64,000 nt of DNA from Campylorhamphus procurvoides. Taxonomy: Eukaryota > Chordata > Aves > Passeriformes > Dendrocolaptidae. The notes under the pieces were generated by a model that searched no databases, was not told the origin of the DNA, and was given only the letters and a program-made list of their open reading frames with translations. The stretch lies in the NCBI GenBank assembly GCA_013396655.1, contig WBMV01001244.1, forward strand, positions 248,001 to 312,000, written 5' to 3'. Each line of letters begins with the position of its first letter. Position 1 is the first letter of the stretch. The position numbers were made by a program, and so were the translations under genes. Shown here piece after piece: positions 49,694-62,170 of this stretch.

Positions 49694-52600
49694 AACTATA
49701 AGCAGGTCAAATGTGAACCCTAAAACTCTCCAGATCTATTAACTTTCAGATCATTTCCTAATACGTACACTAAAAAATGGCATTTGCTTTCTACCATCTT
49801 CAGTTCTTACTCATCTCTACCAAGCAGTCAAAAAAAAAAAAATTAAAGGAGAAAGATAGTTGCTGAATATCCTGTTATTTGATAAGCTGAGTGGACCCAA
49901 AAAAGTATTAACTCATTCTGTCTTTACACAAAATTAAAATAAAATAAATAAAATAAAACAAAAAGAGTAGTTAAACTAGAGTAGATTTTGAAAACATGCA
50001 CACAAAATATTTATAAGAAACACCACGCTTGTTTCACAGAATGGACCTCAGTTTCTCTTTATTTAACATTTTACCACTAAAAGAACAAAATTCCTCCATT
50101 TATTATAGAAATTTTATTTTGAGAGTTATTTTTGTTTTAAAAAGAAAACAATAGAAATATAGAGTGAGAAAGAGTCAAAAAGCACACTTTCTGTTTTCTC
50201 TCTGATGGGGTCACTGTATGTCAGGTATATCTGCAAGCCTTAAGTAGGCAGGTTGGCATAATAGGCGCAGCTCTGGGCCCTGGCCTGCTTCCCTGGTCTG
50301 GAATACCATCTGGATGAATTTGGCAGGTGTCTTTCCCTTCCTGGTTCTCTTTAGTTTGGTCAGGGGTGGATAATCTGTTTCATCTCAGTGTGTTAGTGCC
50401 ATATGCTGCAGGATACAATTGATTTCAGTCTTAGGTCAGAAGCCAGGAGAGAAAGGAAATGGAGATGAGGGGAAAAAAACTCCAGGGAATTGAAAGAGGC
50501 ACACATCGAAATGGACAGAGAGACATAACAAAGATGCTAAAATTAAGTCCTTCCTACTACAATAGTCATGGCCTGAGGTTTTTCAAAGCCTGTTGGCATT
50601 CATCAAGTGCAAAGATACTGTCTAAATATTTGCAGTGACAAGGAAGCCCTTCAGATGTTTGTAAGGTTACTTCTCTGGAGACCTGGCTATTGATCATCAA
50701 TGCCTCATGTTAAAAAATATGAGAAGAATGACCTATGAGATGTGATGATTAAAAAGATAAAATAAAAAAAAATCAGTACTTACAGTCTGTTCACTTTTTC
50801 TTCACTTAAATCCTATTTTTTATAATTTTTAGTCTTCTCAAAGTAGTAGGGTCAGCTTAATTGCTTACATACATTCAGACTGATATTTTTATTGTCACAC
50901 TTCCATTTTTTTATTTCCTGGCCTTGAATTGCTAGAAATTACTGTGATTTTTGTTTCCTATCAAAATCTTACATTTGCTTACTGTTCATTTAAAAAAATA
51001 ATTTTAGCTTCCTGTTGAAATCCACTTACCTTTGCTACCAAAAAACTGAGAGATAAGACCAGAGCAAACATTTTATTAGCAGTCACAACTCCTAGTCACA
51101 ACCACCCTGTTGACAGCCTTAACACATATTGCCTCATATATGGTCTGATGCAAGGCAAAGACTGCAGCCATGAAAGAACAGAGCAGACAAATCATAGCAT
51201 AGACTATCACATCCGCCTGCACACTTTGGCTTACGCAGCTTGTTAGCATGGCCGGGGGGGGGGGAAGGGTCTACATTTAATTTCCCTGTGAAAATGAAAC
51301 ATGTTTGAAAAAAAATGTAAGGCAAAGATATAATCTATACAAAAAATATACAAATATTTCTCATTATACCTGAATCTAAATGAGAGCAGTCACCCAGGAG
51401 TGCTGTGCTTTATACAAGAGAAACAACAGACTGACCACCTCCAGGATCCTTGAATATTGTGCCTACAACAGACAGTAATCATAATAGACAGTAATCATGC
51501 TGAAACAATGTTATGATTGATGGTGTCAAATGGTCCTTAAAGGTTCTAGTTCTTTGGGAAGGAAGAACTTCTATAACTATAACCAAGAGACCTTTATATA
51601 CTTTAATGTTGCTGCTTTCAGCAATAAGCTTTGCCTTTCTAAGAAATTTCTGTTGTGTTTACATTTGATTTTTTACCTCTCTGTTTTTTAGTGCAGATGA
51701 TTTTCTCAGCAGAGGACAGTCACAATATTGACTTTATAGAAGTAGATAATACACACATGGATGTATAACCCTCTGAATATTACCACCTCTTTTCTCTTAC
51801 CAGATTATTACTGTGCTGAAAGCAAGAGGAGGCCAACTACTGTACCTGCACGTAGCAGAAAATTTTCACTTGTCCAAAATAAAAAGCATCAGATAGGGCT
51901 TATTCTTCAACAAACACTACTTTTTCACCTTGAAGTATTGAATTTATAATCTTATGTGGACAAACATAGCACCAAAACACCCAAATATACATGGGTATAT
52001 TCAAACTCTAAAGATGGACATTCAACTTGGAAATAGTAGTCACTTAGTCTTAAACAAAGTTACGCATATGAGATCTCAATTCACAGCATATGGTACTTTT
52101 TATTCAGAAGAGACTATTGCATGGGAGTGGTCTGCAAAATATTTCCCTCTTGCCTCTTCAACATAAGGAAAATAGAAACAAATAGAACTTTTGCAACAGG
52201 GATAAAATGCTCAGGATCAGATTTGAGTTCTTCTAGCAGCTGTTTAGGTAAGTTTTCGGTTGCAGGTGTGTGGTATATGCTAGTCTACTAAAAGTTTTCC
52301 TAAGGCCTTTGTTTCCTACTTGATGTTTCCTTCCCATTTTTTATCTGTCCATGGCCACTGAGCTTCTCTGTCTCTGGAAATGTCATTAGAGCTGTATTGA
52401 TATCTCTTGCTCATACAGACAGGTAAGTATCAATTGCAGGAAATTGACAGAATATATCTGAATGTATTCTGGTGTCTAGTGAATTATTTTAGCCTTTGGG
52501 TCTGATCTTTTAATATGCAGATTTTAAACAAGGATATAATTAAAATTCTCTACTTGTGCTACTACCTTTTCTGTTACCAGTGTTATTTCAGTGTGCAAAA

Positions 52601-55600
52601 CTTAAATATTTACTTCTCTTACAAGCACTTGTTAGCACCACTGACTCCTTCTGGTGGTTCAAGCTCTCAGGGAAAGAAAAAGAAAATGTTCTTGAACTGT
52701 ATTTTGCCATTATCCTTCCTTACACTAGAAGACCCTGCAGTCTGATTTTTGATGGAACAAACTTCAGACCTTTCTAGCCATTTCAGATGAAACAAAAGAG
52801 AAGTCTGCACCCTGAGATGATAAGTAAAAATAAGTCTATTAGGCTATGTAGACATTTGTAGTCACTTTAGACCTGTGATCATCAGAATGCTATGCTACAC
52901 ACTCCATGTACAGGCTGGCTGTAAGAGAATACAGATTGAAAATAAGCGTTATGGCTCAGTCAACTGTTATTTTCTATAAGAAAGCTAGCCATTTGATCTA
53001 GATTAGACTCTTCACTTCTCTCCCTTTAAAATAAGTCAAAACTAAATTTAGAAATACCCTTCAGAACTGTTTATGTTCCTTTAGAGCCTTTTCTAAGTAC
53101 AGTAGTCTCAAAAATAATTAACATTTAAAAATTCTGATATGGCCTCATAGTACCAGCTGAAGACATTTGTACCCTAGCCTTTTCCTTCTGATTAAATACA
53201 CCTTCTAATTATTCCAGTATAGCAACTTATGCTATGCTGTGCTATGTATGTTATACTGTCTCACCAGACTGGTGGGACAAAAGAACAAAAGTCAAATATT
53301 TATCTTCTCAGGAGCAGGATTGCTCTGAGTCCATTGGCCTATTCAGATAGCCCATGAAATCAGATCAGAAAAAAAACTATGTTGCAAAAAGTATCCAGAT
53401 TTTTTACCACTCAGATGTGACATCCCGATAACATTGAACTTTAGAAAATTATATATACACACAAATTCAGAATTTTAAAAGCAAAATATTTAGATTCACT
53501 GGTAAGTTTTAGCATCCAGTTGGAGGTCAGGGAGTTATCAAAATATTATGTATAAATCTTCTTACAATTATTTTGATGGTCATACTCAGAATAATTCTTT
53601 TTCAGCATTTTTAAATTAAAACACTGAACCATAAGGAAAAATCTTGGCAATATATTCTCAGGACACACAGAACAGGCATTTCTTTCTCAATTTATTAGGA
53701 CAGAGAAAACTCACATTTAGACCAGGACACTGTAATTAACCCTCATTAAGGTACCGTGTGTACCTCTGTAGATTCAGAAGAAGGTGTAAACATCAAAGTG
53801 AATCTAATAATCAGAATTTATTCTTCAGTTTCTCCATTCTGCAGTAGTATAAATATATGACTGATGCCAATAATAATTCATACATCCCTAGATAAAAGCT
53901 AAAGCTGTCTCATACTTTACTGTTTCTCTGCTAACTTATAGCAGAAAAGTAGTACTATCCGTGGAACTGGTTGCTGTAACATTGAACTGCTGTCCAGAAA
54001 GTTAATTCCTGTGACACAATTGTAAAAGCACTGATGCTTTCAGATTTGTAACAAAATATCCCTCCTCAAATTTCTTCCAGTTAAAAGTCTTCACAATGCA
54101 CTAGTATTGATATGGACACTGTAGTGACCAGAAACATTTGCTGTTAGCTGTGTCCAGGGCTGATTCCTGTACATACTGCAGGAGTCATCCTGCCCAATCA
54201 AGATATGTAAACAACATAAGATTCAAATGGAATTAAACATACCTGTTTCTCTTATCTCTCTCTTTTTTTTTTTTAATACCTCAAATTTAAGAAAATGGAG
54301 ACCAACAGCAGACTATTCAGAAAGATAATTTTAAATCATTTACTGAGTGAGCTCTTGTTGAGCTCAAATATGCAATTTAAGGAAAGCAAAAAAAGTATTG
54401 ACTGGTTTTATTGGTGAGAAAAAGTTACTCCTGCCATCATAACAAAGCATCATCTATGATTTCTAGGTCTTCATAATTTATTCTGAATGCAGCACCAAAT
54501 TAATATTCAAAAAATATACATGATCAAAAAATATTATTGTTTTCTGCTTTACAATGTCTGTAACTTCTGACATAGTTTTAAAGGAATTTTACTAGTATCT
54601 ACTTATTTGTGAAGGAGTCTTTCCACTTCCAGTCCCTTTCATTCATCTTTTTGACCTGGGATCTCCCTCCACATCTGATCATTCTGAAGTGGCCACCTAG
54701 TTCACCAGCTAGTTTGTATTTTAAAATGGATTGACCTGTACTAATCCTTTGAAAATGTTCTGTTTTGTTTAGAAACACTTGTCTTTGTCAGAAACTTGTC
54801 AGATACTGTGAGTAAATGTGCTGACGAACAGCCACTGAAGATAGTTACGATCCATCTCTTTATCCCATTAAATACTTAATTTGCATGTACACACTCCATA
54901 TCACCACTGAGTGCTTTAATTGCATGTATACTGCGTATTAGAAGGAAGCACCTTAAACTAGCCCTAGAATAATTAAATGCTCAGGTTAACTGAGTGTTCA
55001 TGAAAGATGAGAGAAAAATTTCCTCTAGAGTGGAACTTAATCCTTGCTGTTTCCTTAACATTTTCTGTTGACTAACTTAGTTTCAGTCTTTCTCATCTTT
55101 TTCACAGTGGGCTGATTCCATAAGTTCAGGTTACAAATTCCACTGCTATTTCATTGCAGTGTCTCAGTACCCTGCTTGCAAAATCCAGGCCTTTTTGGGT
55201 GTCTGTCCTTTAATAGTCATAACAACAATTAAACAGACTTCAGATTTTAGTTTACACAGGCATGTAATCTAATAAAACAATTTAAAAAATTAAATAAAGT
55301 TTCAAACGTACAAATTTGATATGTCTCATTGTCTGCAATGTTGCTGAGAAATGGCATCAGCTTTTATGCGAAACCGCTGAGTAATTCTGAATTTTCTGCA
55401 TACCCCTTTGTAGGCTCTCTCACTCTTCATCAAAAATCTTATCAGCTATTCTGGGAATCCAAGGATATCTCTTGTCCATTTTCAGATCTCTCATGTCTGA
55501 TTAATCCCTCTTCATTTTAACATTAAAATACCTAATTAAATATTTTAATACAGTTATGAATTAAGTTTCCATAAGACTCTTTCTTAATTTTCTGAAAGTA

Positions 55601-56475
55601 TTAATTATGCTCCATGTAAATATCAGTATTAGAGCAGAATAATTTAGTTCCTGCAAACGTTAATATGAAAACGCCTGTTTAATTTTTACGTTCTTTGTTG
55701 GTTTATGATGGTTTTGTGTTCTAGAAGAAGATAAAACAGACTTGTAGCAGTATATTTCTTCTACACTAGTGTGGCCAAATATTATATGTCTGCTATGCAA
55801 AGACACAGAGATTCAATTTTATCTAAAGTTTTCATCCTTGAACTGTTCAGAGCAATGTTTTTCTTTTTTTTCAATAATCATAGTGTTACATCTATATATA
55901 ATTTAACAAATTGAAAAATACTTCAAAGTGTTTCTAAATATATACTTCATATCTTATATTTTTATTTATGTTTTATACTCTAATGCAGATTTATAGAGGA
56001 AAACTTGTAAAAAATATTTTAAATGAGAAATAAAAGGTTTTTCTTTTTTTTTTTTCCTTCCCTATCCTGCATTTCAACATCTTTGTTATCCAAACAGGAG
56101 AGGTTCTTTGGATCTCTTATTACAGAGTTAACTACTACATCTAGATGAGACGATCTCTTGTCATTCACAGATAAAAGTCCCCATATTATTTTTCAAATAT
56201 ATCTACCTTTTGTCATGAATAATATTCAACATTATGTGATATTTTAGATAAACATGTCACATCTACTTTATTGTTGTCCAGAGAGTATACTGGAAAGATA
56301 TTTGAAGAAGATCTAACAATGGATATTGTCTAAATACAAGTTTAGTCTATGCAGATATCTTTCATAGTAAAATGTCCTGTAAAGGACATGGTAGATGATT
56401 CTTTTAGTCATGGTACTAAAAAAAAATAAAACAAAACAGTATTTTACATACAGTAAACATATAGTGCACTTCAGA
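49694..56475. other. Unique AT-rich DNA, no gene seen
   Basis: Low-complexity bits: A-rich 49935-49970, a G-run at 51252-51265, a TATGC-type stretch at 53227-53255, T-runs at 54261-54275 and 56040-56056, and a short direct repeat AGACAGTAATCAT at about 51470-51500. No recognised mobile element, RNA or coding sequence. Confidence 0.55.
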
Positions 56476-56481
56476 CTTGGT

Positions 56482-56655
56482 TGTAGGAGTTTTGTGGGTT
56501 TTGTTGTTTTGTTTGTTTGTTTGTTTTTTGTTTTGCTTGGGTCAATTTTTTGTTTCTGTTTTTGTTTTGTTGTTGTTGTTTGCTTTCCTTTGGGGCTTTT
56601 TAGTTTCGTTTTTTTTTTCTTTTGTTTCTGTGTATTTTTCTTTTCTCCTTAGGGA
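56482..56655. repeat. T/G-rich low-complexity tract
   Basis: Runs of TTTG, TTGTTG and T on the plus strand, without a fixed unit. The two overlapping plus frames here (56395-56652, 56477-56782) give Phe/Val/Leu-rich strings that imitate membrane segments but follow from the composition. Confidence 0.88.
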
Positions 56656-56984
56656 GATAAAGGTGTGCCTCAGATATCTTGTTTTGAAGACAGAGATTAT
56701 GACTAGGAATCCCTTCAATGTGATTTGGATGGTAGATAGAAGAACAGACATTGCCAGCTTTCTAGTGCTCCAAATACATTAAATATCTTTAAGAACTCTC
56801 TGTAACCCCAATGACATATCAGGAGAGTTAGAAGTGAATGACTAATTAGCAACAATTTTTATGAGATCCCAAAAGACATCTTAAGAACCTAAAATGTGAC
56901 TTCCATAAAATTTGTCTATTGTAAATGAAAGACACAGAAAACTTTTGCTTAACTCACCAGAAAGACGTTGACACTTTGTTAGCA

Positions 56985-57104
56985 CTGTTCAGCAATAACT
57001 AAAACATCCTTGTGTTATCAAAACTATTTCTAGAATGAGTCCAAAACACAGACTCATATGGGCTTCTACGAAGAAAAATAACTCTATCCTAGGCAGAACC
57101 AGAA
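56985..57104 (-). mobile_element. ERVL-type LTR fragment (5' part), minus orientation
   Basis: AGCAATAACTAAAACATCC, TGTGTTATCAA-like sequence, GTCCAAAACACAG, and GAAGAAAAATAACTCTATCC match the reverse complement of the first 120 bp of ERVL-type LTRs and align with 58720-58839. It is truncated, and the terminal bases are mutated. Confidence 0.8.
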
Positions 57105-57189
57105 TACTCTATCACAGTCTTCTGTGAAGGTAAGAGACTGTAGCAGCCACAGTTTCATTCCCTGGAGAGGCCTTAAAACTGCAAAGACT

Positions 57190-57418
57190 GACAGGACGGT
57201 TGAGGTTGCAAAGGACCTCCTGAAATCAGCTAGCCTTACCTCTGTGCTCAGAGTAGGGTCAGTTATAGCAGGTTATTCAGTGTTGTGTCTAGTCAGCATC
57301 TGAATGGAAATTTTGATTGGAAATTCCACAATTTACCTACGAAACCTTTTCCTATGTTTTATCAGACTCAGCATGAAGAAACTCTTTCTTACGTTTAAAT
57401 GGAATTTAAAGTAGGAAC
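57190..57418 (-). mobile_element. CR1 LINE 3' end, minus orientation
   Basis: GACGGTTGAGGTTGCAAAGG followed by ACCTCCTGAAATCA, then AGCAGGTTATTCAG and GAAACTCTTTCTTACGTTTA, match the reverse complement of a CR1 3' region (the usual form has GGTTGGAAGGGACCTCTGG and AAGAAGTGTTTCCTGATGTTC). It is strongly diverged and so old. Confidence 0.75.
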
Positions 57419-58270
57419 TAAGTAATCTGTAGTAGCCCAATCAACGGAAGATATTGGGTTGTATGTAGTTCCAAAATATCTGTCTTCTCTGACCAGAATC
57501 AAAACATTGACCCTGCCTTATGAAATAAATGTGTCCAACTGCCCCCTTTCCTGTTATGACCACTGACTTGCCTAAACTATTTGTACCAGATTTTCCACCT
57601 TGACATGGTATCTTTTATTGCTTTTACAATTTCTACTTTACTGGATTTTAATTTTGGGTGGTTTTTGTTTTTGTGATGTTAGCGGGGGGTTGTTGGATTT
57701 AATTTTGTGGGGTTTTTTTAAGAAGTAGAGCAGAGGAACGGATGATAACTCATGACATTTTCAACTTTAATGTCAGCTTTCAAACTATTGTTAAGCCTTT
57801 TCTAATTGAGAGTTTGTTTCTTCTGACTTCTGCATAAGGCATGTGGAATTTCAGGACATTTAAAATAATAGCTTAGATTGCAATGCTGTAGTTGTTATCA
57901 CTATTATTAGTGCTGTTATAATTATTACTGGTATTATTGTAGTTATTGTTATCATTAATAGTAATAATGATGATGATGTATTTTTAGCCTGTGTACTGCA
58001 TAGGTATTCGTTAATAACTCTAGAACAATTAAATTTTAGTTTAAATTCTTGGTTTGGATGGTAATAGTTGAACTCGTAACCATGGTAATTTTTCAATACC
58101 TCTCTCTTCTGAATAACTTGATAAATATGAAAGATCACACTTGTTATCCCTATGACAGTTATTCAGCCTTTCAGCAGCTAGACACATTCATAAAGTACTT
58201 GTAAACTTACAAGAATCAGGGACATTTTGAAGTGAGTAACATTTTAGAGTTAGATATGGTGATGACTAAA
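57419..58270. other. Unique DNA with T/G-rich and trinucleotide low-complexity stretches
   Basis: A T/G-rich stretch lies at 57652-57722 and a degenerate ATT/GTT/ATG trinucleotide tract at 57890-57980 (ending ATGATGATGATG-like). The minus frame 57860-58138 reads through the latter and is not credible. No gene seen. Confidence 0.65.
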
Positions 58271-58275
58271 CCATG

Positions 58276-58839
58276 TGTTATGCTGTAAGCCCAGCTGGAA
58301 ATTAAGCATCACACAGGCACTTTCTCAACCCCCTTTTTCCCCACAACCACCCTAGTGAAATGGGGAGGAGAATGAAAGTAAGATTTGTAGGCTGAGATAA
58401 GAACAGTTAATAATTGAAAATAAAGCAAAATGGTAAATGATAATAATAATGATAATAAAAAGGGAAAAACAAGTGAGGCACAATACAATTGTTCACCCCG
58501 CCCCAAGCAATGCCAGACTTGCCTTCCCAAAACCAGACTGGTTCCCTTCCAGGTAAATCCCCACAGTTTATATACTGGGCATGACATTCTGTGTTGTGGA
58601 ACATCCCTTTGGTCAGTTCTGGTCACTTGTCCCAGCTATGATTGCTCCCGGTTTCTTTTCATACTTCCTCACTAGCAGAGCATTAGACAAGAAAAAGAAG
58701 TCTTGATAAGATAAACACAACTTCGCAAAAAACTCAAACATCCATGTGTTATCAACACTATTCTCATTCTAAGTCCAAAACACAGCACCATAATATCTAC
58801 TGAGAAGAAATTAATTATACCTTAGCTAAAACCAGGACA
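58276..58839 (-). mobile_element. ERVL-type solo LTR with intact target duplication
   Basis: The 564-bp block is flanked by CCATG at 58271-58275 and 58840-58844. On the minus strand it begins TGTCCTGGTTTTAGC and ends GGGCTTACAGCATAACA, matching the family ends. A minus-strand TATATAAA is at 58567-58574 (plus strand TTTATATA), and an AATAATAATGATAATAA stretch at 58438-58457 corresponds to a known variable (ATT)n part of such LTRs. No internal region remains. The frames at 58309-58675 on both strands lie in it and are not genes. Confidence 0.92.
58567..58574 (-). promoter_or_regulatory. TATA box of the 58276-58839 LTR
   Basis: TATATAAA on the minus strand, at the usual place for this LTR family. 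Confidence 0.55.
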
Positions 58840-58844
58840 CCATG

Positions 58845-60087
58845 TTTTTTTCATTGATTTATTAAATAAGTATTTTAGAAGTTTTTTGATTTAGGTAATA
58901 ATTCTGGGTTTGAATTATGGCCAGATATTGGAGATACAGAGAATATCTCCAGAGCATATCTCCAGAGCACTATGGAGGTATCTGGGCACCTGTGTTCTTT
59001 AAGTATAACACAGTAACCAATCAGCTCTAAAACAATCAGAAAAAAAATTGTATTAAATAGCAAAAAGATTATTTTGATAGGTATTAAAACAAACTCTCGC
59101 ATTAAATTCTCAGCAGAGAATAATAAATGGACTAGTTTATTGAAGAAACTGGTTTTTAGTAGTCCATCCCTATACCTGGAAATTTGATTTCCTCTGGATT
59201 GAACAATAATGGAAATATTGGATTTTATTTTTTAATTTTTGTAGGTAACATACTATGTTACCTTGAAGAATTAGATTGTTAAAATTTGCTCTTACTCTTG
59301 GTGAATTAAAGAGGAGTAAACATGGTAATGAGTGGAAAGAAAAGACAAGAAAATCTGAAACCACCAAAGCATAACTTTAATGTATTCGTACATTTTACTT
59401 TCAGTTCATTTTGATCCGTGAGGAAATGTTCCTAAGATAAAATTGTGTGTAAAATAATAAAAATCTCTGAAAATCACATATGTAAAAGCAAGGAAGAAAA
59501 TAAAAGCAAGTATTGCAGATTTGAACTCAGTTCATAAGCTGGTACTATACAGTCAAAATATATCTTCTGACCTTTTCCCCTGTTAATCTATGTATGCTGT
59601 TTTGTTCACCCCAAACAGATGCACAGAAAGTCCTTTGTAATATCCTGGATTCCCTCAAAAATGTAAGATGAAGCATGCTATCTATCTTCATGCATTTTTT
59701 TCTCCCAGTAATACAAATAAATGGCATTTTACTATAATTTTGACTATAATTCTCTGTCCTATTCCCCTTCATGCAAGATAAGTATAAAAAGACATCATTT
59801 CATTTTGGATCATGCCATAGGATGTGTTATTTTCATTCTACTTCACTAATTATTTGATATAGTTTATATAATTTATATAGTTGCACTTTTTTTAATCAGG
59901 CAAAAGTTTTTGATAAACCAGCTGATCATTTTCTGTACTGAAAATATGCCCGTTACAGTTGATTTTTCATTATCAAACAAACAGATACCCATGTTATTAG
60001 GCAATTGCTTGTCTTAGTATCACAGACATGCTATTTCTTAAGAATTATGAAATTATTATCCGTATTTAATTTTAAATTACATTAATT
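58845..60087. other. Unique AT-rich DNA with a 13-bp tandem duplication; no gene seen
   Basis: ATATCTCCAGAGC occurs twice in tandem at 58943-58955 and 58956-58968. Otherwise no feature recognised. Confidence 0.6.
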
Positions 60088-60232
60088 CACAGAATCTCAG
60101 AATATTCTGAGTTGTAAGGGGCCCACAAGGACTATGGAGTCCAACTCTTAAGTGAATGCCCTATACAAGGATTGAACCCATGACCTTTGCATTACTAGCA
60201 CCCTGCTCTAACCAAATGAGTTAATTATACAA
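60088..60232 (-). mobile_element. tRNA-Ile-derived SINE with CR1-like tail (TguSINE1 type)
   Basis: On the minus strand the head reads like tRNA-Ile: an A box TAACTCATTTGG (60212-60223), the anticodon-arm region GGTGCTAGTAATGC, and a B box GGGTTCAATCC (60169-60179), followed by TTGTATAGGGCATTCACTTA. The rest, AGAGTTGGACTCCATAG, CCTTGTGGGCCCC and GAATATTCTGAGATTCTGTG, resembles a CR1 3' end. A head from tRNA-Ile with a CR1 tail is the structure described for passerine TguSINE1-type SINEs, which use CR1 machinery. The tRNA part has many changes, so it is not a functional tRNA gene. The length, about 145 bp, fits. Confidence 0.82.
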
Positions 60233-60644
60233 CTGTCACTTATTTTGCTGAGATGGCTCAGGATTCCAAGTTCCATTGACCAGTGTATGTCTGTAATACT
60301 TACTTACCAACCTCAATTGTGTTGTCCTCTTACAGATGACTACAGGCTGTGCATGCTGCAAAATAAAACAAAATTTAAAAAGCATGTCAAGATTTTTTTA
60401 ATATATCCAAAGATGTCCTTTGAATGTCAAGAACGATGTTGCTAAACTTTTTTTTCCTCTCTTTATTCATATAGTTGTTTTTTCAAAATCCTTTGTTCTC
60501 TGATCTTGTTCTAACATTTCTCAATTTCATCTCCAAAATCAGAATCAGTATCATAATGATATCACACACTATGAGATATGAATATTTATAACATAGAAAT
60601 TGACATATCTAAATAAAACATACCAACTACAATACCTTCACAGT
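60233..60644. other. Unique AT-rich DNA, no gene seen
   Basis: No feature recognised. Confidence 0.6.
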
Positions 60645-60767
60645 AAGTGGATGAAGCATTCTACAAATGGCTGGCTGATGTTTCACAATCATTAAACCTT
60701 TTACTTGTGGAAGACCTTATTTTGCCAGATGTCTGCTGGAAACTCAACACAGCATACAGAAGGCAGT
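60645..60767 (+). mobile_element. CR1 LINE fragment, endonuclease, left half
   Basis: One frame reads VDEAFYKWLADVSQSLNLLL then LPDVCWKLNTAY, the CR1 endonuclease segment around DFNLPDVCWK. Here the aspartate-phenylalanine-asparagine of the catalytic motif is altered (EDLILPD). It is 5' truncated and interrupted at 60768 by an LTR. Confidence 0.85.
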
Positions 60768-61264
60768 TGTCCTGATTTTGGACAGGAAAGAATTTTTTTT
60801 TTTTTTTTTTTTTACAATAACCATGAAGGTGCAGAGCCTGGAGCCCTATGGGCATCTCTAGGTTGTTATTCTGTATCACCCACATCAACACAGAGGTGGG
60901 GAGCAGAAATAAGAAATTCTCACTTCTAAGAAGAAAGGGTGCATAACTCACTGGCAGGAAGAAAAAGGTAGTGTGAAGGGTCCAGGCCCATTTCATTCTT
61001 TGTCTCAAGGGTCACTTGGCACCAGGGCAGTTAGTGAACATTTTTTGAATGTAAATCACCCCCTTTTTATAACATTTTGTTATTAATATTGTTTTTACTG
61101 TTTGTTTTCCTCTTTCATTACTGTTTCCAGTAAACAGGTCTTATTGACTTGGAATCTCTGTCTTTTGTCTCTCTCACAGGAGGGGATGAAGGGAGAGGAG
61201 CAGCTTGCAGCTTTCATTTTAGTGGGAGCCCTAAATTAGGGAATACCATTCCTAAACCACAAGA
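60768..61264 (+). mobile_element. ERVL-type solo LTR inserted in CR1
   Basis: The 497-bp block starts TGTCCTGATTTTGGACAGG, ends AACCACAAGA (the usual ACA end is changed) and is flanked by GCAGT at 60763-60767 and 61265-61269. The CR1 reads continuously across the site when the block and one GCAGT are removed. Its 3' part matches that of 39131-39580. A run of about 22 T follows the first 20 bp (about 60790-60813). No internal genes remain. Confidence 0.88.
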
Positions 61265-62170
61265 GCAGTCAAGGAGGTTCATGGAAGGTGTGGAAGATAA
61301 CTTCCACATACCTGTTAAGTGAGCCCACCAGGGAACATGCAGTACTAGACCAGCTGTTTACAAACAAGAAAAGGGCTGCTGGGGTATGTGGTAATCACAG
61401 GCTGTCTTGGGTACAGTGACTGCGAAATTATAGAGTTTTCTTAGTGAAGTAAGGAAGGGGGTTAACAAACCAAACAAATCTGGAGTTCATATTTTGGACT
61501 GTCCAGGACATTAGTTCAGAGAGTCCCTTGGGAAACAGTCCTTGATAACAAAGGGGTCCAAGAAGGCTGGATATACCTTAAGAAGGAAATCTTAAAGGTG
61601 CAGGAGCAGGCTGTAGCTATGTGCCAAAAGATGAGCCAGCAAGGAAGAAGACTGACCTGGCTGAACAGGGAGCTTCCATTGAACACGGGATAAAAAGAGA
61701 CTTTATGACCTTTGGAAGAAGGGGCAGGCAACTCAAGAGGAATGCAAGGATGTCATTAAGTTCATGTTGAGAGATAATTGGAAAGGCAAAAGCTCAGCTA
61801 GAAAACACAACCTGTTCAAGTTAGTAAAAAGTGTTTTTTATAAATTAATTAACAACAAAAGTAGGGCCAGGGAAAATCTCCACCCTTTATTGGAGGCAGG
61901 TGGGAACATTGCCACCGAGGATGAAGAAAAGACTGAGGTACTTAATGCCTTCTTTGCAATGCCTTATTTGCCTCAGTTTTTTACAGTAAGATAAGTTATC
62001 CTCAGGGCAGCCAGGTCCCTGAGGGACAAGGAGCAAAAAGACCCCTTGCAATCCAGAAGGAAGTAGATAGTGCCCTTCTCTGCCACTCAGAAACTCACAG
62101 ATCTGTGGGGCTGGATGGGATTCATCTGAGGATACTGAGAGAGCTGCCAGAAAAGGTTGCCAAGTGAGAG
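61265..62170 (+). mobile_element. CR1 LINE fragment, end of endonuclease to start of reverse transcriptase
   Basis: Continues the copy from 60645. It reads RFMEGVEDNF (usual RFLECVEDNFL), then after frameshifts a linker with QEQAVAMCQK- and RRLTWLNREL-like residues around 61590-61680, then the frame 61764-61994 with FYKLINNKSRARENLHPLLE and EDEEKTEVLNAFFA, the start of the reverse-transcriptase part. It ends near GLDGIHLRILRELPEKVAK at about 62165. The catalytic part and 3' tail are missing, so this copy is also truncated at its 3' side. The open stretch of 76 codons is a remnant, not a gene. Confidence 0.88.

Noticed and set aside
56395..56782. Small membrane protein
   Set aside because: The Phe/Val/Leu string comes from a T/G-rich tract; overlapping frames give the same kind of string.
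60150..60232. tRNA-Ile gene
   Set aside because: A and B boxes are recognisable, but the acceptor stem cannot form properly, bases are changed at conserved places, and a CR1-like tail follows; it is a SINE.
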